64,000 nt of DNA, taken from Tragulus kanchil. Taxonomy: Eukaryota; Chordata; Mammalia; Artiodactyla; Tragulidae. The notes under the pieces are model-generated. The model was not told the DNA's origin. It saw nothing but the letters and a program-made list of their open reading frames with translations, and did no database searches. Positions 49,161-62,015 of this stretch are shown here, in pieces (the first letter of the stretch is position 1; every line of letters starts with the position of its first letter). The translations under genes and the position numbers were made by a program. Location of the stretch: assembly GCA_022376925.1 (NCBI GenBank), contig JAIOJX010000032.1, positions 198,086,939-198,150,938 on the forward strand. Reading direction: 5' to 3'.

Positions 49161-49382
49161 ATGGGCATCCTCAGCGTAGACTTGCTGATCACACTGCAAA
49201 TTCTGCCAGTTTTTTTCTCCAACTGCCTCTTCCTGGCGCTCTATGACTCGGTCATTCTCCTCAAGCACGTGGTGCTGCTGCTGAGCCGCTCCAAGTCCAC
49301 TCGCGGGGAGTGGAGGCGCACGCTGACCTCAGAGGGGATGCGTTGCATCTGGAAGAGCTTCCTCCTCGATGCCTACAAACAG
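49161..49382 (+). CDS. DIO2: DIO2 coding exon 1 (type II iodothyronine deiodinase, residues 1-74)
   Basis: This is the first coding exon of type II iodothyronine deiodinase, the selenoenzyme of the endoplasmic reticulum membrane that removes the outer-ring iodine of T4 to make active T3 inside cells. It encodes 74 residues beginning MGILSVDLLITLQILPVFF and ending in LLDAYKQ, which I recognise as the mammalian DIO2 N terminus. Residues ~9-34 are strongly hydrophobic and form the single membrane anchor. The basic SRSKSTRGEWRR stretch that follows would start the cytosolic linker. The start has A at -3 and G at +4, a strong Kozak context, and is the first long frame after four short upstream ORFs. 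The exon ends in phase 0 at CAG|GTGAGC, a good splice donor. The exon itself is not duplicated, although a duplicated promoter copy lies 1.08 kb upstream of the real one. Identification is near certain. Confidence 0.97.
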
Positions 49383-49567
49383 GTGAGCTGTGCAAAGGGG
49401 GGCTTCACTGCAGGGCAGCAGGGTCAGGGGCTGGGATGCGGGGGGCCAGAAACCAGTAGGAGCACTGGGGTAAGAGTTGTGGAACCCTGTTCAGGAGCCT
49501 AGCTTGATGCTCAGGTGAACTCCTGTGCTTTGTCTCTACACCTGTCACACACATGAGATTTGGGGAT

Positions 49568-51750
49568 GACAGGTATTATTAAGTCATAGTGACTTTCTGT
49601 GACCTAAGGAGTCTTTCCAGTAAGAGGCATGAATAGCTTGCAGTAACTTTGGAGTGGAGGGTTTTCATGCCTGTAGAATAACTTGGGGAAAGTCAGAAAA
49701 ATGTTGTGGGGAGGGCAGACCACTGCATTTATTCTGCTCTTGTCATGAACTGGTAATTTTGATGGTTTGCTTGATGAAAGACTATGTGAGGTGCATTAGG
49801 AAAGCCAGTCAATGGGTAGGCACTAAAAAGCAGGGGGAAATATAAAGAAAACACCGCTCAAAATTCTCAGAGAGCTGACAAGATTTAACAAAATAATAAA
49901 GCAGGTGTGATTTGGCCGAGTAACTGCTTCATTTCTGGTAGAAGTAAGAGTTAATGGGAGCAAGTCTGTGTGCACCATCATCCGCTGCCTTGATTTGGAT
50001 TTCAGCCTTTCAAAGCAGTTATCCAGTACTGAGTCTGGAGTTACTAGGTATGGGTTTGAAAAAAAGAAAGATCTGAGAACAAGCTGTCAAGAATCTAGAC
50101 TTTGCTAGGGAAACCACACTTGCTTTGTTCTTCAAAAGTTAAGTAAGTTGCCTTAGAAAGAGCAAATTGAGTGTGTGGTTCAGGACAGCCTCAGAGCTAT
50201 TAAACTTGTGCCTAGAACCCTAGGGCAGTGACTGCACTTACCTGCAGAAGCTATGTCCCAGGAGCTGCTCTCTGAAAAACAGGGCAAACTTGGTTTCAAA
50301 GTGAAGAACACTGCTTGGAGATGCTGGAGGGTCCTTGGATCAGATCTTAAGGGGCAAAGAGGAAAGGGGACTCTGTTCTTTGACAGTTTACTCCCTCTCC
50401 TTACACCCGTGTGACGCCTTAAGGTCCCTGAGCTTAGGCAGGATTGATTCATCTGGTTAAAGCTACTATCAAAGCAGACAGTCTTGATTTCCCTGGACAG
50501 TGTTGAGGGACCTTGCTTGATATGCCAGGAAAGGGGTTTGAGGGGATTCGGGAGCTAGTGAAATGATGTACTATAGGCCCCAAAAGGGAAAACTCAGAAT
50601 AAGAGGAAGAAGAGAATACATCCTCTGTAAATAGACACTGGAAAAATAAAAATCGAGACAGGTATTATTAAGTCATAGTGACTTTCTGTGACCAATTTGT
50701 AAGAGGCATGAATAGCTTGCAGTAACTTTGGAGTGGAGGGTTTTCATGCCTGTAGAATAACTTGGGGAAAGTCAGAAAATGTTGTGGGGAGGGCAGACCA
50801 CTGCATTTATTCTGCTCTTGTCATGAACTGGTAATTTTGATGGTTTGCTTGATGAAAGACTATGTGAGGTGCATTAGGAAAGCCAGTCAATGGGTAGGCA
50901 CTAAAAAGCAGGGGGAAATATAAAGAAAACACCGCTCAAAATTCTCAGAGAGCTGACAAGATTTAACAAAATAATAAAGCAGGTGTGATTTGGCCGAGTA
51001 ACTGCTTCATTTCTGGTAGAAGTAAGAGTTAATGGGAGCAAGTCTGTGTGCACCATCATCCGCTGCCTTGATTTGGATTTCAGCCTTTCAAAGCAGTTAT
51101 CCAGTACTGAGTCTGGAGTTACTAGGTATGGGTTTGAAAAAAAGAAAGATCTGAGAACAAGCTGTCAAGAATCTAGACTTTGCTAGGGAAACCACACTTG
51201 CTTTGTTCTTCAAAAGTTAAGTAAGTTGCCTTAGAAAGAGCAAATTGAGTGTGTGGTTCAGGACAGCCTCAGAGCTATTAAACTTGTGCCTAGAACCCTA
51301 GGGCAGTGACTGCACTTACCTGCAGAAGCTATGTCCCAGGAGCTGCTCTCTGAAAAACAGGGCAAACTTGGTTTCAAAGTGAAGAACACTGCTTGGAGAT
51401 GCTGGAGGGTCCTTGGATCAGATCTTAAGGGGCAAAGAGGAAAGGGGACTCTGTTCTTTGACAGTTTACTCCCTCTCCTTACACCCGTGTGACGCCTTAA
51501 GGTCCCTGAGCTTAGGCAGGATTGATTCATCTGGTTAAAGCTACTATCAAAGCAGACAGTCTTGATTTCCCTGGACAGTGTTGAGGGACCTTGCTTGATA
51601 TGCCAGGGAAAGGGGTTTGAGGGGGATTCGGGAGCTAGTGAAATGATGTACTATAGGCAGGCAGTCCCTCAGAAATAGAGCTGGAAAACTCAGAATAAGA
51701 GGAAGAAGAGAATACATCCTCTGTAAATAGACACTGGAAAAATAAATCTC
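49568..51750 (+). repeat. Tandem direct duplication 14 (period 1078-1089) in the DIO2 intron
   Basis: Copy 1 is about 49568-50650 and copy 2 50657-51750. Edge differences include a short deletion near 50693, A-run and G-run length changes, and a rearranged segment at 50577-50595 against 51656-51690. Confidence 0.96.
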
Positions 51751-52025
51751 GAGAGTAAACTTATGGTTACTGGGGGTAGAGAGGATAAATTGAGAGTTTG
51801 GGATTGACCTGTACACACTGCTGTATTTAAAACAAATGAACAACAAGGACTTATAGCACAGAGAACTCTGCTCAATACTCCTTAATAACCTAGATGGGAG
51901 AATAATAGGAAAAATAATAGGTATATCTATATGTATAACTGAGTCACTTTGCTGCATACCTGAAACTAGCACAATATGGTTAATCAACCATATTCCAATA
52001 CAAATTAAAAATTAAAAAAAAAAAA
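51745..52025 (+). mobile_element. L1 3' end with poly-A
   Basis: GAGAGTAAACTTATGGTTAC, CTTATAGCACAGAGAACTCT, CATATTCCAATACAAATTAA and an A-run. It begins close to the right edge of duplication 14. Confidence 0.8.
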
Positions 52026-53280
52026 CTATGCACAAGCAAAAGAAAAGAAGTAATTTCTAGAATAACAAGGAATCCAGCGTAGGATGCTTTTACTGAAAAT
52101 CAAATAGATGTTTGCGAAGAAAATATTCATGGTGAATTAGGGAAGTTTGTCTTTGTTATTGAGAGTAGCCTGCAGAAGGTTTGCATTTGTTGCCCTAAAG
52201 ATAGGAAAATAGTTGTGTTCTTGTCAGTAAGTGAAACTTTCTTTATATAATAATATGAAATGATATTCAAAGTTCTAACAGTAAAAAGTCATTTTATATT
52301 ATGTAGAGAGGGTGAATAGGTAATGTGGGAAGGAGATACTGAGATAATCATTTCGTCTCCACACATGTATACTCTGAATGTTTGTGTATCATTTTAGGGT
52401 TGAAGAATTTGGAGGAGGGCGGAGAGAACAGAAGTATGTCAGGCGCATTATAAATGAGGACATTCCCTCATCTGTTTCTGTATTTCCTAAGTGTTAGAAG
52501 ATAACATGGTAATGCCAGTTATTTGACCTCTATTAAACTCTTAATGTTTGGAAAGACAATTGATTTTTTCCATAAAAGAAAAACTACTGCTACAGAGAAT
52601 TTCACCTGTGTGGTTAGATACTTTCACATATACTATGTGGGTTGTAATGCTACTCACACATGTAAAGTGAGGTTGTTTCTCCTATCAAGCAGTCTATTGA
52701 AATAAAAAGAGAAAAGGAAATATGCCTCTTTAATAAACTTGATCATTTATTTATTCATTCATTTATTTTTTAGTGTTTCATTGTGTTGCAATATTTTGTT
52801 TTCCCAACTCGAAGAGACTGAAAAGCATGAGTGGTTTGTTTTCTTTTTTGCGCATGGTATGTGTATCCTTCTGTATGGCTTCTGTCCTCTGACTTGATTA
52901 GTGACCAAGTTTATGACTGATGTTATAGTATTTGTTTTTATGACTTATGTAATAGCTGCCATGAGAAGAAGCAACCCAAGAACTCATTTATCCAGAGATA
53001 AGACTGGACTGGGGTGTGTGATGACTGGAAACATGGTAAACCCAGCTTGTACAAACTTTAGGGTTCCTTCCATCTCCAAGTGTAGCAAGGGCAGTGGTGG
53101 CATTTGCGGGTCACTCAGAACCTCTAAAATGGGTTGAATCACTCCCCTGAATGCTACTGTCATCAGGGCCACTGTCATTGGGTGTAATCATGTCTAGAGA
53201 CACACTGGAGGAGTCTCTGAGACAGTGTCACACTGTTTCACAATCCTGACATGAGGTTGTCACCCCCAGAAGCAAAGGTT
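52026..53280. other. DIO2 intron, unique sequence
   Basis: No repeat family or exon recognised. A short ATTTATTTATTCATTC run is at about 52746-52770. Confidence 0.5.
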
Positions 53281-55511
53281 CCCATGATGTAGAATATGCA
53301 TGTGCTGCACGATGAAGCATGTCATTTCTAATCCCCTGGTTGTTGAATGGCTGATACTTGGGCAGCTATTTGGAGAAAGTGCAGTAAAAATGTTATTCCT
53401 GTGTTTGGCTCCTATAAGAGGCAACAAAGAAATGGAAAAAAAAAATAAATTAGGACAAAATAAAACACCCTTCTTCGTTAAAATGTTGACTGAGTTTTAA
53501 AATGAGCTATATAGAGAAGCCTGTAAAGATTATTTGGATTTGACCAAAGGGAGTCCCAAACATAATGTTCATGAAAAGAAAATCTGCTGGATTTTGTAAG
53601 AGATTGGGGAGCATAACAGATGTTTGTTATTTAAGTTTTCCCTAGTCAGTATCATAGCATCTAACACTGCATCCTTGTGCTGGTGCTCAAAAACTCAAAA
53701 TACAACCAGTACGCAAACTACTCTGTCTGGGAGGCTGGCTCCTACCTAAATGAAGTGTAAAAGTAAACACACAGTATAGATGCTGACAAGCAGTTTAGCT
53801 TCTACATGGTCAATATGGCTGTGGTACAAAAAACATATTCATTTGAACATATAATTTTGGTTTTGAAAGGGTCTCTTTAAACATTCCCCTCCTCCTCTTC
53901 ATTCACCTCAGTCTTTTGAAACTTGTTTCTACAAAGGAAAATGGTACTTTTAAGAAAGAAACCTTCCCCCAAGAACACAAAGCAAGCTACAGCCAGAGCT
54001 TGTTCATCACTTGGATAAAACACTGGGAAATGAAAGAGCTTAGAGCTATATTCAAGTTACAAATCAAAAAGAGAATGGCCAACAGGGAACTGAACTCAGA
54101 GGAAGGAGTAGGTAGCTTATCCTCTGATTTGTTTGGCCAATTTGAATATAAATGGTTAAAATGCTGCTTAATAATTGTCTGGCCACGTTTGTAAGAACAT
54201 TGATGTAGCCTGGTCATTATGTCAAAGAATTTGAAATTTCCTGATAGTTAATAGAGACATTGAAGGGCTTTGGGCAGCAAAAAGGATGTGTGAAAATAAT
54301 TCTGCCACGTATCTACTCCCATATTTATCATTTGCTTTACTTTCTATCATGAGATTAGGTGATATTTTGTCCAGAAGTTTTTTATCAATTTAGCTTTAGC
54401 TTTTTTTCGTACCCATGATGTAGAATATGCATGTGCTGCACGATGAAGCATGTCATTTCTAATCCCCTGGTTGTTGAATGGCTGATACTTGGGCAGCTAT
54501 TTGGAGAAAGTGCAGTAAAAATGTTATTCCTGTGTTTGGCTCCTATAAGAGGCAACAAAGAAATGGAAAAAAAAAATAAATTAGGACAAAATAAAACACC
54601 CTTCTTCGTTAAAATGTTGACTGAGTTTTAAAATGAGCTATATAGAGAAGCCTGTAAAGATTATTTGGATTTGACCAAAGGGAGTCCCAAACATAATGTT
54701 CATGAAAAGAAAATCTGCTGGATTTTGTAAGAGATTGGGGAGCATAACAGATGTTTGTTATTTAAGTTTTCCCTAGTCAGTATCATAGCATCTAACACTG
54801 CATCCTTGTGCTGGTGCTCAAAAACTCAAAAATACAACCAGTACGCAAACTACTCTGTCTGGGAGGCTGGCTCCTACCTAAATGAAGTGTAAAAGTAAAC
54901 ACACAGTATAGATGCTGACAAGCAGTTTAGCTTCTACATGGTCAATATGGCTGTGGTACAAAAAACATATTCATTTGAACATATAATTTTGGTTTTGAAA
55001 GGGTCTCTTTAAACATTCCCCTCCTCCTCTTCATTCACCTCAGTCTTTTGAAACTTGTTTCTACAAAGGAAAATGGTACTTTTAAGAAAGAAACCTTCCC
55101 CCAAGAACACAAAGCAAGCTACAGCCAGAGCTTGTTCATCACTTGGATAAAACACTGGGAAATGAAAGAGCTTAGAGCTATATTCAAGTTACAAATCAAA
55201 AAGAGAATGGCCAACAGGGAACTGAACTCAGAGGAAGGAGTAGGTAGCTTATCCTCTGATTTGTTTGGCCAATTTGAATATAAATGGTTAAAATGCTGCT
55301 TAATAATTGTCTGGCCACGTTTGTAAGAACATTGATGTAGCCTGGTCATTATGTCAAAGAATTTGAAATTTCCTGATAGTTAATAGAGACATTGAAGGGC
55401 TTTGGGCAGCAAAAAGGATGTGTGAAAATAATTCTGCCACGTATCTACTCCCATATTTATCATTTGCTTTACTTTCTATCATGAGATTAGGTGATATTTT
55501 GTCCAGAAGTC
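53281..55511 (+). repeat. Tandem direct duplication 15 (period 1131) in the DIO2 intron
   Basis: Copy 1 is about 53281-54378 and copy 2 54412-55511. A one-base A-run difference is at about 53695/54826. Confidence 0.97.
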
Positions 55512-57651
55512 TTTCTTAGGCTGTGGAAAAGGAAAAAACAAGGTTAGTAGTATATGCTCTATTTCCAGCTTCTACTTGATGAATGGTTCTTTCTTTTTTC
55601 ACCCCCTCGCCCTGCATTTCACAGTCCACATGCTAAAGCAGCATTATCCTTTTCCTCATGCACTGAGAACTGTCAGCAAAAGGAATCCTATCGTCAAGGG
55701 AATCAAATATACACTATACATTTACACTCTTGTGCAAATTTATAAATATGACTATCACAACATTTGAGCTTGGCCCAGAGATGTTTTCTGTTGCAAAACT
55801 ACAAATCCTTTATTTTCCTCCCTTGTTAGTGTTGAGTTGATGTTGATTATGAAAAACATAAGAAAGGACAAATGTAATAATGCAGAGGAGAGAGATGAAA
55901 GTCAGTGATGACGATATAACATTTTACGTATGCCCTTTCTGAGTCTTGCAAAATAAAGGGACCCTTTGGGAACATCGGAACTTCAAGACCAATTAGTGGA
56001 AATGATGCTTCTTGTGTTTGGGCATTAAATACTGGGCAGGGTTCTCTTTAGAGAGGCTAATGCTGGCAGGGAAAGAGGTACCGACCTAATTACTCTTCCG
56101 CAAGAGTAAAAAATGCCTTTTGAATGCCTCTTTGGCAAATATGTCTCATTAAGGACAAAAACCAAACACAAACCCTCTAAGAAGGAGAAATTAAGATGAT
56201 AGGTAACTTGTGGCCAGGAGACTTTCTGTGCCACTGTGGGAAATTAAAACAAAGTTTGGGAGTACCAGGGGATAACTTGTTTTTGTTGAACTTCTTTCCT
56301 GCAGACTAAATGTTATTATGGGACCAACTTTATTTTCTTCATCATTTTGGCTTTTTGTCAAGGAATGCTTTGCTCCTGGGCAAAGCAAAGACTCTTCCAT
56401 CGTGGAAGACACTGGTGATTCTCCAATTCCATCTCAGCGGGGTGTGAAGGAGAGCAAACCAATTTGAATATAAATGGTTAAAATGCTGCTTAATAATTGT
56501 CTGGCCACGTTTGTAAGAACATTGATGTAGCCTGGTCATTATGTCAAAGAATTTGAAATTTCCTGATAGTTAATAGAGACATTGAAGGGCTTTGGGCAGC
56601 AAAAAGGATGTGTGAAAATAATTCTGCCACGTATCTACTCCCATATTTATCATTTGCTTTACTTTCTATCATGAGATTAGGTGATATTTTGTCCAGAAGT
56701 CTTTCTTAGGCTGTGGAAAAGGAAAAAACAAGGTTAGTAGTATATGCTCTATTTCCAGCTTCTACTTGATGAATGGTTCTTTCTTTTTTCACCCCCTCGC
56801 CCTGCATTTCACAGTCCACATGCTAAAGCAGCATTATCCTTTTCCTCATGCACTGAGAACTGTCAGCAAAAGGAATCCTATCGTCAAGGGAATCAAATAT
56901 ACACTATACATTTACACTCTTGTGCAAATTTATAAATATGACTATCACAACATTTGAGCTTGGCCCAGAGATGTTTTCTGTTGCAAAACTACAAATCCTT
57001 TATTTTCCTCCCTTGTTAGTGTTGAGTTGATGTTGATTATGAAAAACATAAGAAAGGACAAATGTAATAATGCAGAGGAGAGAGATGAAAGTCAGTGATG
57101 ACGATATAACATTTTACGTATGCCCTTTCTGAGTCTTGCAAAATAAAGGGACCCTTTGGGAACATCGGAACTTCAAGACCAATTAGTGGAAATGATGCTT
57201 CTTGTGTTTGGGCATTAAATACTGGGCAGGGTTCTCTTTAGAGAGGCTAATGCTGGCAGGGAAAGAGGTACCGACCTAATTACTCTTCCGCAAGAGTAAA
57301 AAATGCCTTTTGAATGCCTCTTTGGCAAATATGTCTCATTAAGGACAAAAACCAAACACAAACCCTCTAAGAAGGAGAAATTAAGATGATAGGTAACTTG
57401 TGGCCAGGAGACTTTCTGTGCCACTGTGGGAAATTAAAACAAAGTTTGGGAGTACCAGGGGATAACTTGTTTTTGTTGAACTTCTTTCCTGCAGACTAAA
57501 TGTTATTATGGGACCAACTTTATTTTCTTCATCATTTTGGCTTTTTGTCAAGGAATGCTTTGCTCCTGGGCAAAGCAAAGACTCTTCCATCGTGGAAGAC
57601 ACTGGTGATTCTCCAATTCCATCTCAGCAGGGTGTGAAGGAGAGCAAACCA
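55269..57651 (+). repeat. Tandem direct duplication 16 (period 1190) in the DIO2 intron
   Basis: Copy 1 is 55269-56458 and copy 2 56459-57651, abutting with a short CCAA overlap. One substitution (CAGCGGG against CAGCAGG) lies near the right edge. It overlaps duplication 15, so ~0.24 kb is in three copies (54137, 55269, 56459). Confidence 0.97.
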
Positions 57652-59443
57652 AGAAATTCACCATTTGAAACTTTGGTCATACTGTGAATTTAGTTTTCTT
57701 GATGACTAAATGGGAAGGTGAGAAATGAACAATAATGCCTTTCTAAAAGAGTTGTTTTTCAGTTTCAAACAGACTTTCCTTCACTTTTTTAATTGTTAAA
57801 GCTTTGCTTTTTTGTTGTTTATTGTTGCTAAATTGTTCCACACCAGCAGTTTTTAGCAAAGATGGACAAACTTTTTGGTTAGAATACGATATTTATAAAA
57901 ACAAACTACTGGTTTCCTTATGTCTCACCTTCCAAATTGTGTGTGTGTGTGTTTTTCCTTCATAGTTATATTAATAGCATTGTTCTTACTTATGAATTTT
58001 CTCTTACCTCATCACTTTCATGAAAAGGATAATTCTTTTTATGACATTCTAATCAGCAGTCAAGTCCTATGGCTGTTCAAGTATATAAAGAAGGTTGGCT
58101 ACTTTCATTTTATGCACTGACCTCCTGAGAAAATCAAGACAGATCAACAGCACTGGGTGTGGATTATGGCAGCACTCTCCAGTGAGGCTGCAGGTTTCAC
58201 TCTTCTAGATGATCTCCCTCAGTGAGCGCATTCATTACCCAAATGTGATGACGTTCACTGTAGGTCAAGGTTATTATTAAGTGTACAATTCTTCACTCTA
58301 CCAACATCGGAACTTCAAGACCAATTAGTGGAAATGATGCTTCTTGTGTTTGGGCATTAAATACTGGGCAGGGTTCTCTTTAGAGAGGCTAATGCTGGCA
58401 GGGAAAGAGGTACCGACCTAATTACTCTTCCGCAAGAGTAAAAAATGCCTTTTGAATGCCTCTTTGGCAAATATGTCTCATTAAGGACAAAAACCAAACA
58501 CAAACCCTCTAAGAAGGAGAAATTAAGATGATAGGTAACTTGTGGCCAGGAGACTTTCTGTGCCACTGTGGGAAATTAAAACAAAGTTTGGGAGTACCAG
58601 GGGATAACTTGTTTTTGTTGAACTTCTTTCCTGCAGACTAAATGTTATTATGGGACCAACTTTATTTTCTTCATCATTTTGGCTTTTTGTCAAGGAATGC
58701 TTTGCTCCTGGGCAAAGCAAAGACTCTTCCATCGTGGAAGACACTGGTGATTCTCCAATTCCATCTCAGCAGGGTGTGAAGGAGAGCAAACCAAGAAATT
58801 CACCATTTGAAACTTTGGTCATACTGTGAATTTAGTTTTCTTGATGACTAAATGGGAAGGTGAGAAATGAACAATAATGCCTTTCTAAAAGAGTTGTTTT
58901 TCAGTTTCAAACAGACTTTCCTTCACTTTTTTAATTGTTAAAGCTTTGCTTTTTTGTTGTTTATTGTTGCTAAATTGTTCCACACCAGCAGTTTTTAGCA
59001 AAGATGGACAAACTTTTTGGTTAGAATACGATATTTATAAAAACAAACTACTGGTTTCCTTATGTCTCACCTTCCAAATTGTGTGTGTGTGTGTTTTTCC
59101 TTCATAGTTATATTAATAGCATTGTTCTTACTTATGAATTTTCTCTTACCTCATCACTTTCATGAAAAGGATAATTCTTTTTATGACATTCTAATCAGCA
59201 GTCAAGTCCTATGGCTGTTCAAGTATATAAAGAAGGTTGGCTACTTTCATTTTATGCACTGACCTCCTGAGAAAATCAAGACAGATCAACAGCACTGGGT
59301 GTGGATTATGGCAGCACTCTCCAGTGAGGCTGCAGGTTTCACTCTTCTAGATGATCTCCCTCAGTGAGCGCATTCATTACCCAAATGTGATGACGTTCAC
59401 TGTAGGTCAAGGTTATTATTAAGTGTAAAATTCTTCACTCTAC
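57161..59443 (+). repeat. Tandem direct duplication 17 (period 1142) in the DIO2 intron
   Basis: Copy 1 is 57161-58302 and copy 2 58303-59443. It overlaps duplication 16, so ~0.49 kb exists three times (55971, 57161, 58303). Includes a (GT)n run. Confidence 0.97.
57938..57952. repeat. (GT)n run (copied at about 59080-59094)
   Basis: Short dinucleotide run inside duplication 17. Confidence 0.85.
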
Positions 59444-60886
59444 CTAGGATTATAACAACTATCATTCATTCAAAAATTTATTCAACAAAAGAACTTAAAG
59501 CATATACATAAATTTCTCTCCAGCATAACAAAGTGCCAACCTCCTCCCCTCAAGCACACATAACCAAAGAATATTATATATTTGCTAGCTTTCCTAACTT
59601 TTGATTTTAATGTAAAAATGTTGTACTTGTTCTAGGTTTTCTAAATTGAACTAATATGTTTGTATTTTGAAAAAACAAAGTTGTGTGGCTGAATTATATA
59701 TTGTCCCTAAGGAAGGATAAGGTGTTCTAACTTTCCAAGATAATTAATTACAGGTAACAAGAGATTCACCTGTGACTGAAGTCAGATTAGATTACTTGGT
59801 TGAATAATCAGGAATAATGCAAGTATGAATAGTTCTACTTGGGTGAGAGTCAGGGGCCTCAGAGGCCTGTTTAACAAGGCCACACAATTGCTCAGTTCTT
59901 AATGCAAGTGGATGTTTTTAACCTACCAGGAACCTACACATCTGTAGTCTAGAGATGATTTTTTTTCTCCTTAGTATGGGTTACTCGCTTGTTGAGAAGT
60001 TGCTGCAATAGCTAGTGGATTCAGACTGATCTGAATTCATTCAGATCTTTTACAACAAGACGATAAATACACAGCACAATAATATTGTTAAAAATAGCCA
60101 TCCTAGACTCACTATCTGCTATTTTACATGGAAAAGATCTAATAAAGTGATGATAATGCTACTTATTATCAAAATCTACAAAGAAGTTCTAAAGGAACAT
60201 ATAGATTAAAAAGATTATGATTACATTTAGGATGTATATCGTTACATTTTAAGTACATTTTAAAATTTCAAAGATATAAAAACATGTAAAACAGTCCATC
60301 TTAAAGTAGATCATTAGGTTTTTTTGTTATCTAGTGTCACTTGCAAATGAGCCAATAAAATTAATACAAATAAAATAACTTCCTTTCTGATTGTGACTGA
60401 AAATAAAGGTATTCTAAATCATACCGCCAGCTTCCTTTTCTAAGAAGATTAAATCATTTTAAGATTTCTTTTAGAAAACTAATAGTCCTTGTTTTAGACC
60501 TTCCCTACTAGGATTTTTCACAAAGAAAGGAATTTCTTTACTTCTTTCTCTACAGTTAAAATGAGTTATGCATTACCATCAGATAGCAGCTTTATACTGA
60601 CAATTCACTTGTAAGTGACTTCAATTAACAGCAATATTATATGCAGTGGTATTTATATGAGGGGGAAAAGTCAATCCAGTTGGAAGTGTTTTGTAATATT
60701 AAGGATAGTATATAAAAATCAATTATAGTGTTATAAGTTATCCCAATGTTATTGGCTTTGATTAAACCATTCTAGGGGAAGATCCAATTGTGTTAATTCA
60801 AACTGAAGTAATTGACTCTTTTATGTTGCCTGCTTTTTATTATCAATTTACAAATTCAAAGGCCAGCACTCTTTCAGTCTGTGTTC
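59444..60886. other. DIO2 intron, unique sequence
   Basis: No repeat family or exon recognised. Confidence 0.5.
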
Positions 60887-61377
60887 AACAATTTAAACCA
60901 CGTGCAAAGAGGGTACCTGGAACAATTTTCCTCTCTACCTCTTCTGCCTGAGTATTCTATACTTCAGAGGAATTCGTTGATAAAATGTATAGTAGAAAAG
61001 TAAATGGTTTCTGACTTCATAATAAAAAAGTGAAAAGTTAAAACACACACGAAATATGAGCAATTAAAAGTCAAATTCTACAAAAAATAAAAGTGGATGT
61101 TTTCATTCATTCGTTTGTTTGTTTAATGGAAATAGTGCATCTAGTCCAAAGAACCCCAAAGTATGCAGTAGCCATAGAAACCTCCAGGAAGGCTGTCATA
61201 CCCAGGAGAGCTCAAGTCACTTCTAAGAATAATTTTCTTAGAACATAGAATTACTCAGGAAAATGGTAATATGTTTCACATGTTTGCATGGCATCTCTAA
61301 TGGCAACATACACTCCCACAAGGATTTATAGTGTGCAGAGCTCTTTGCCTTATGTCATTCTCCTATATGAGAAAAAT

Positions 61378-61440
61378 GGGCATTATTATGACCATTTCAC
61401 AGATGAGAAAGCTGAAGCACCGAAGAGGTTAAGCAGAGGT
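61378..61440 (+). repeat. MIR fragment (copied at about 62489-62551)
   Basis: GGGCATTATTATGACCATTT, CACAGATGAGAAAGCTGAAG, CGAAGAGGTTAAGCAGAGG. Confidence 0.7.
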
Positions 61441-61831
61441 AGCTTTTATTTTCACTTATTTTAAAGTAGACCACTCACTTTTCACCTTTAAAATGAAGTC
61501 CATTAATCATGGGTTATATATTTTGTGCTAGGCACTGACACAGAGTAAGGAAGGAAGAGAACATCAGTCTCAACTTAAGTACAAAGAGTATTAGCTGCAG
61601 TGCCTTCAGTGATGAAAATAATTACCTTAAGTGACTGGACAGAATGAAAAAGACTTCTTTAGGGCCATTCATTACATTACCTGCCATGATGGTTCTTGTC
61701 ACTATGTGTTTGCCATATCCTCTGAAGGAAATACCGTCTTTGATTAGAGCCAATTGTTTCTGTACAGAGTGGATTGAAGTGACCATGTGTTTCATGTGGT
61801 ATCATTCCTCTCTTTCATTTTTCATCACCAG

Positions 61832-62015
61832 GTGAAACTGGGGGAAGATGCCCCCAATTCCAGTGTGGTGCATGTCTCCAATCCAGAAGGTGATACCAAT
61901 GGAAATGGTGCCCAGCAGAAAACAGTGGATGGAATGGAGTGCCACCTTCTTGACTTTGCCAGCCCTGAGCGCCACTGGTGGTCAACTTTGGCTCAGCCAC
62001 TTGACCTCCTTTTAA
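61832..62015 (+). pseudogene. Truncated, frameshifted duplicate of DIO2 exon 2 (decoy exon)
   Basis: The end of duplication unit 18 copy 1 repeats the exon 2 acceptor and the first ~180 nt of exon 2. One C is missing from the CCC at about 61969 compared with the intact exon, which shifts the frame before the Sec codon, so the TGA at 62002-62004 is out of frame. The match breaks off at about 62015, then sequence returns to intron. Splicing exon 1 to it would give a chimeric non-functional tail. The missing base sits close to the unit edge, as expected of low-quality contig ends and not of an aged pseudogene. Confidence 0.9.
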
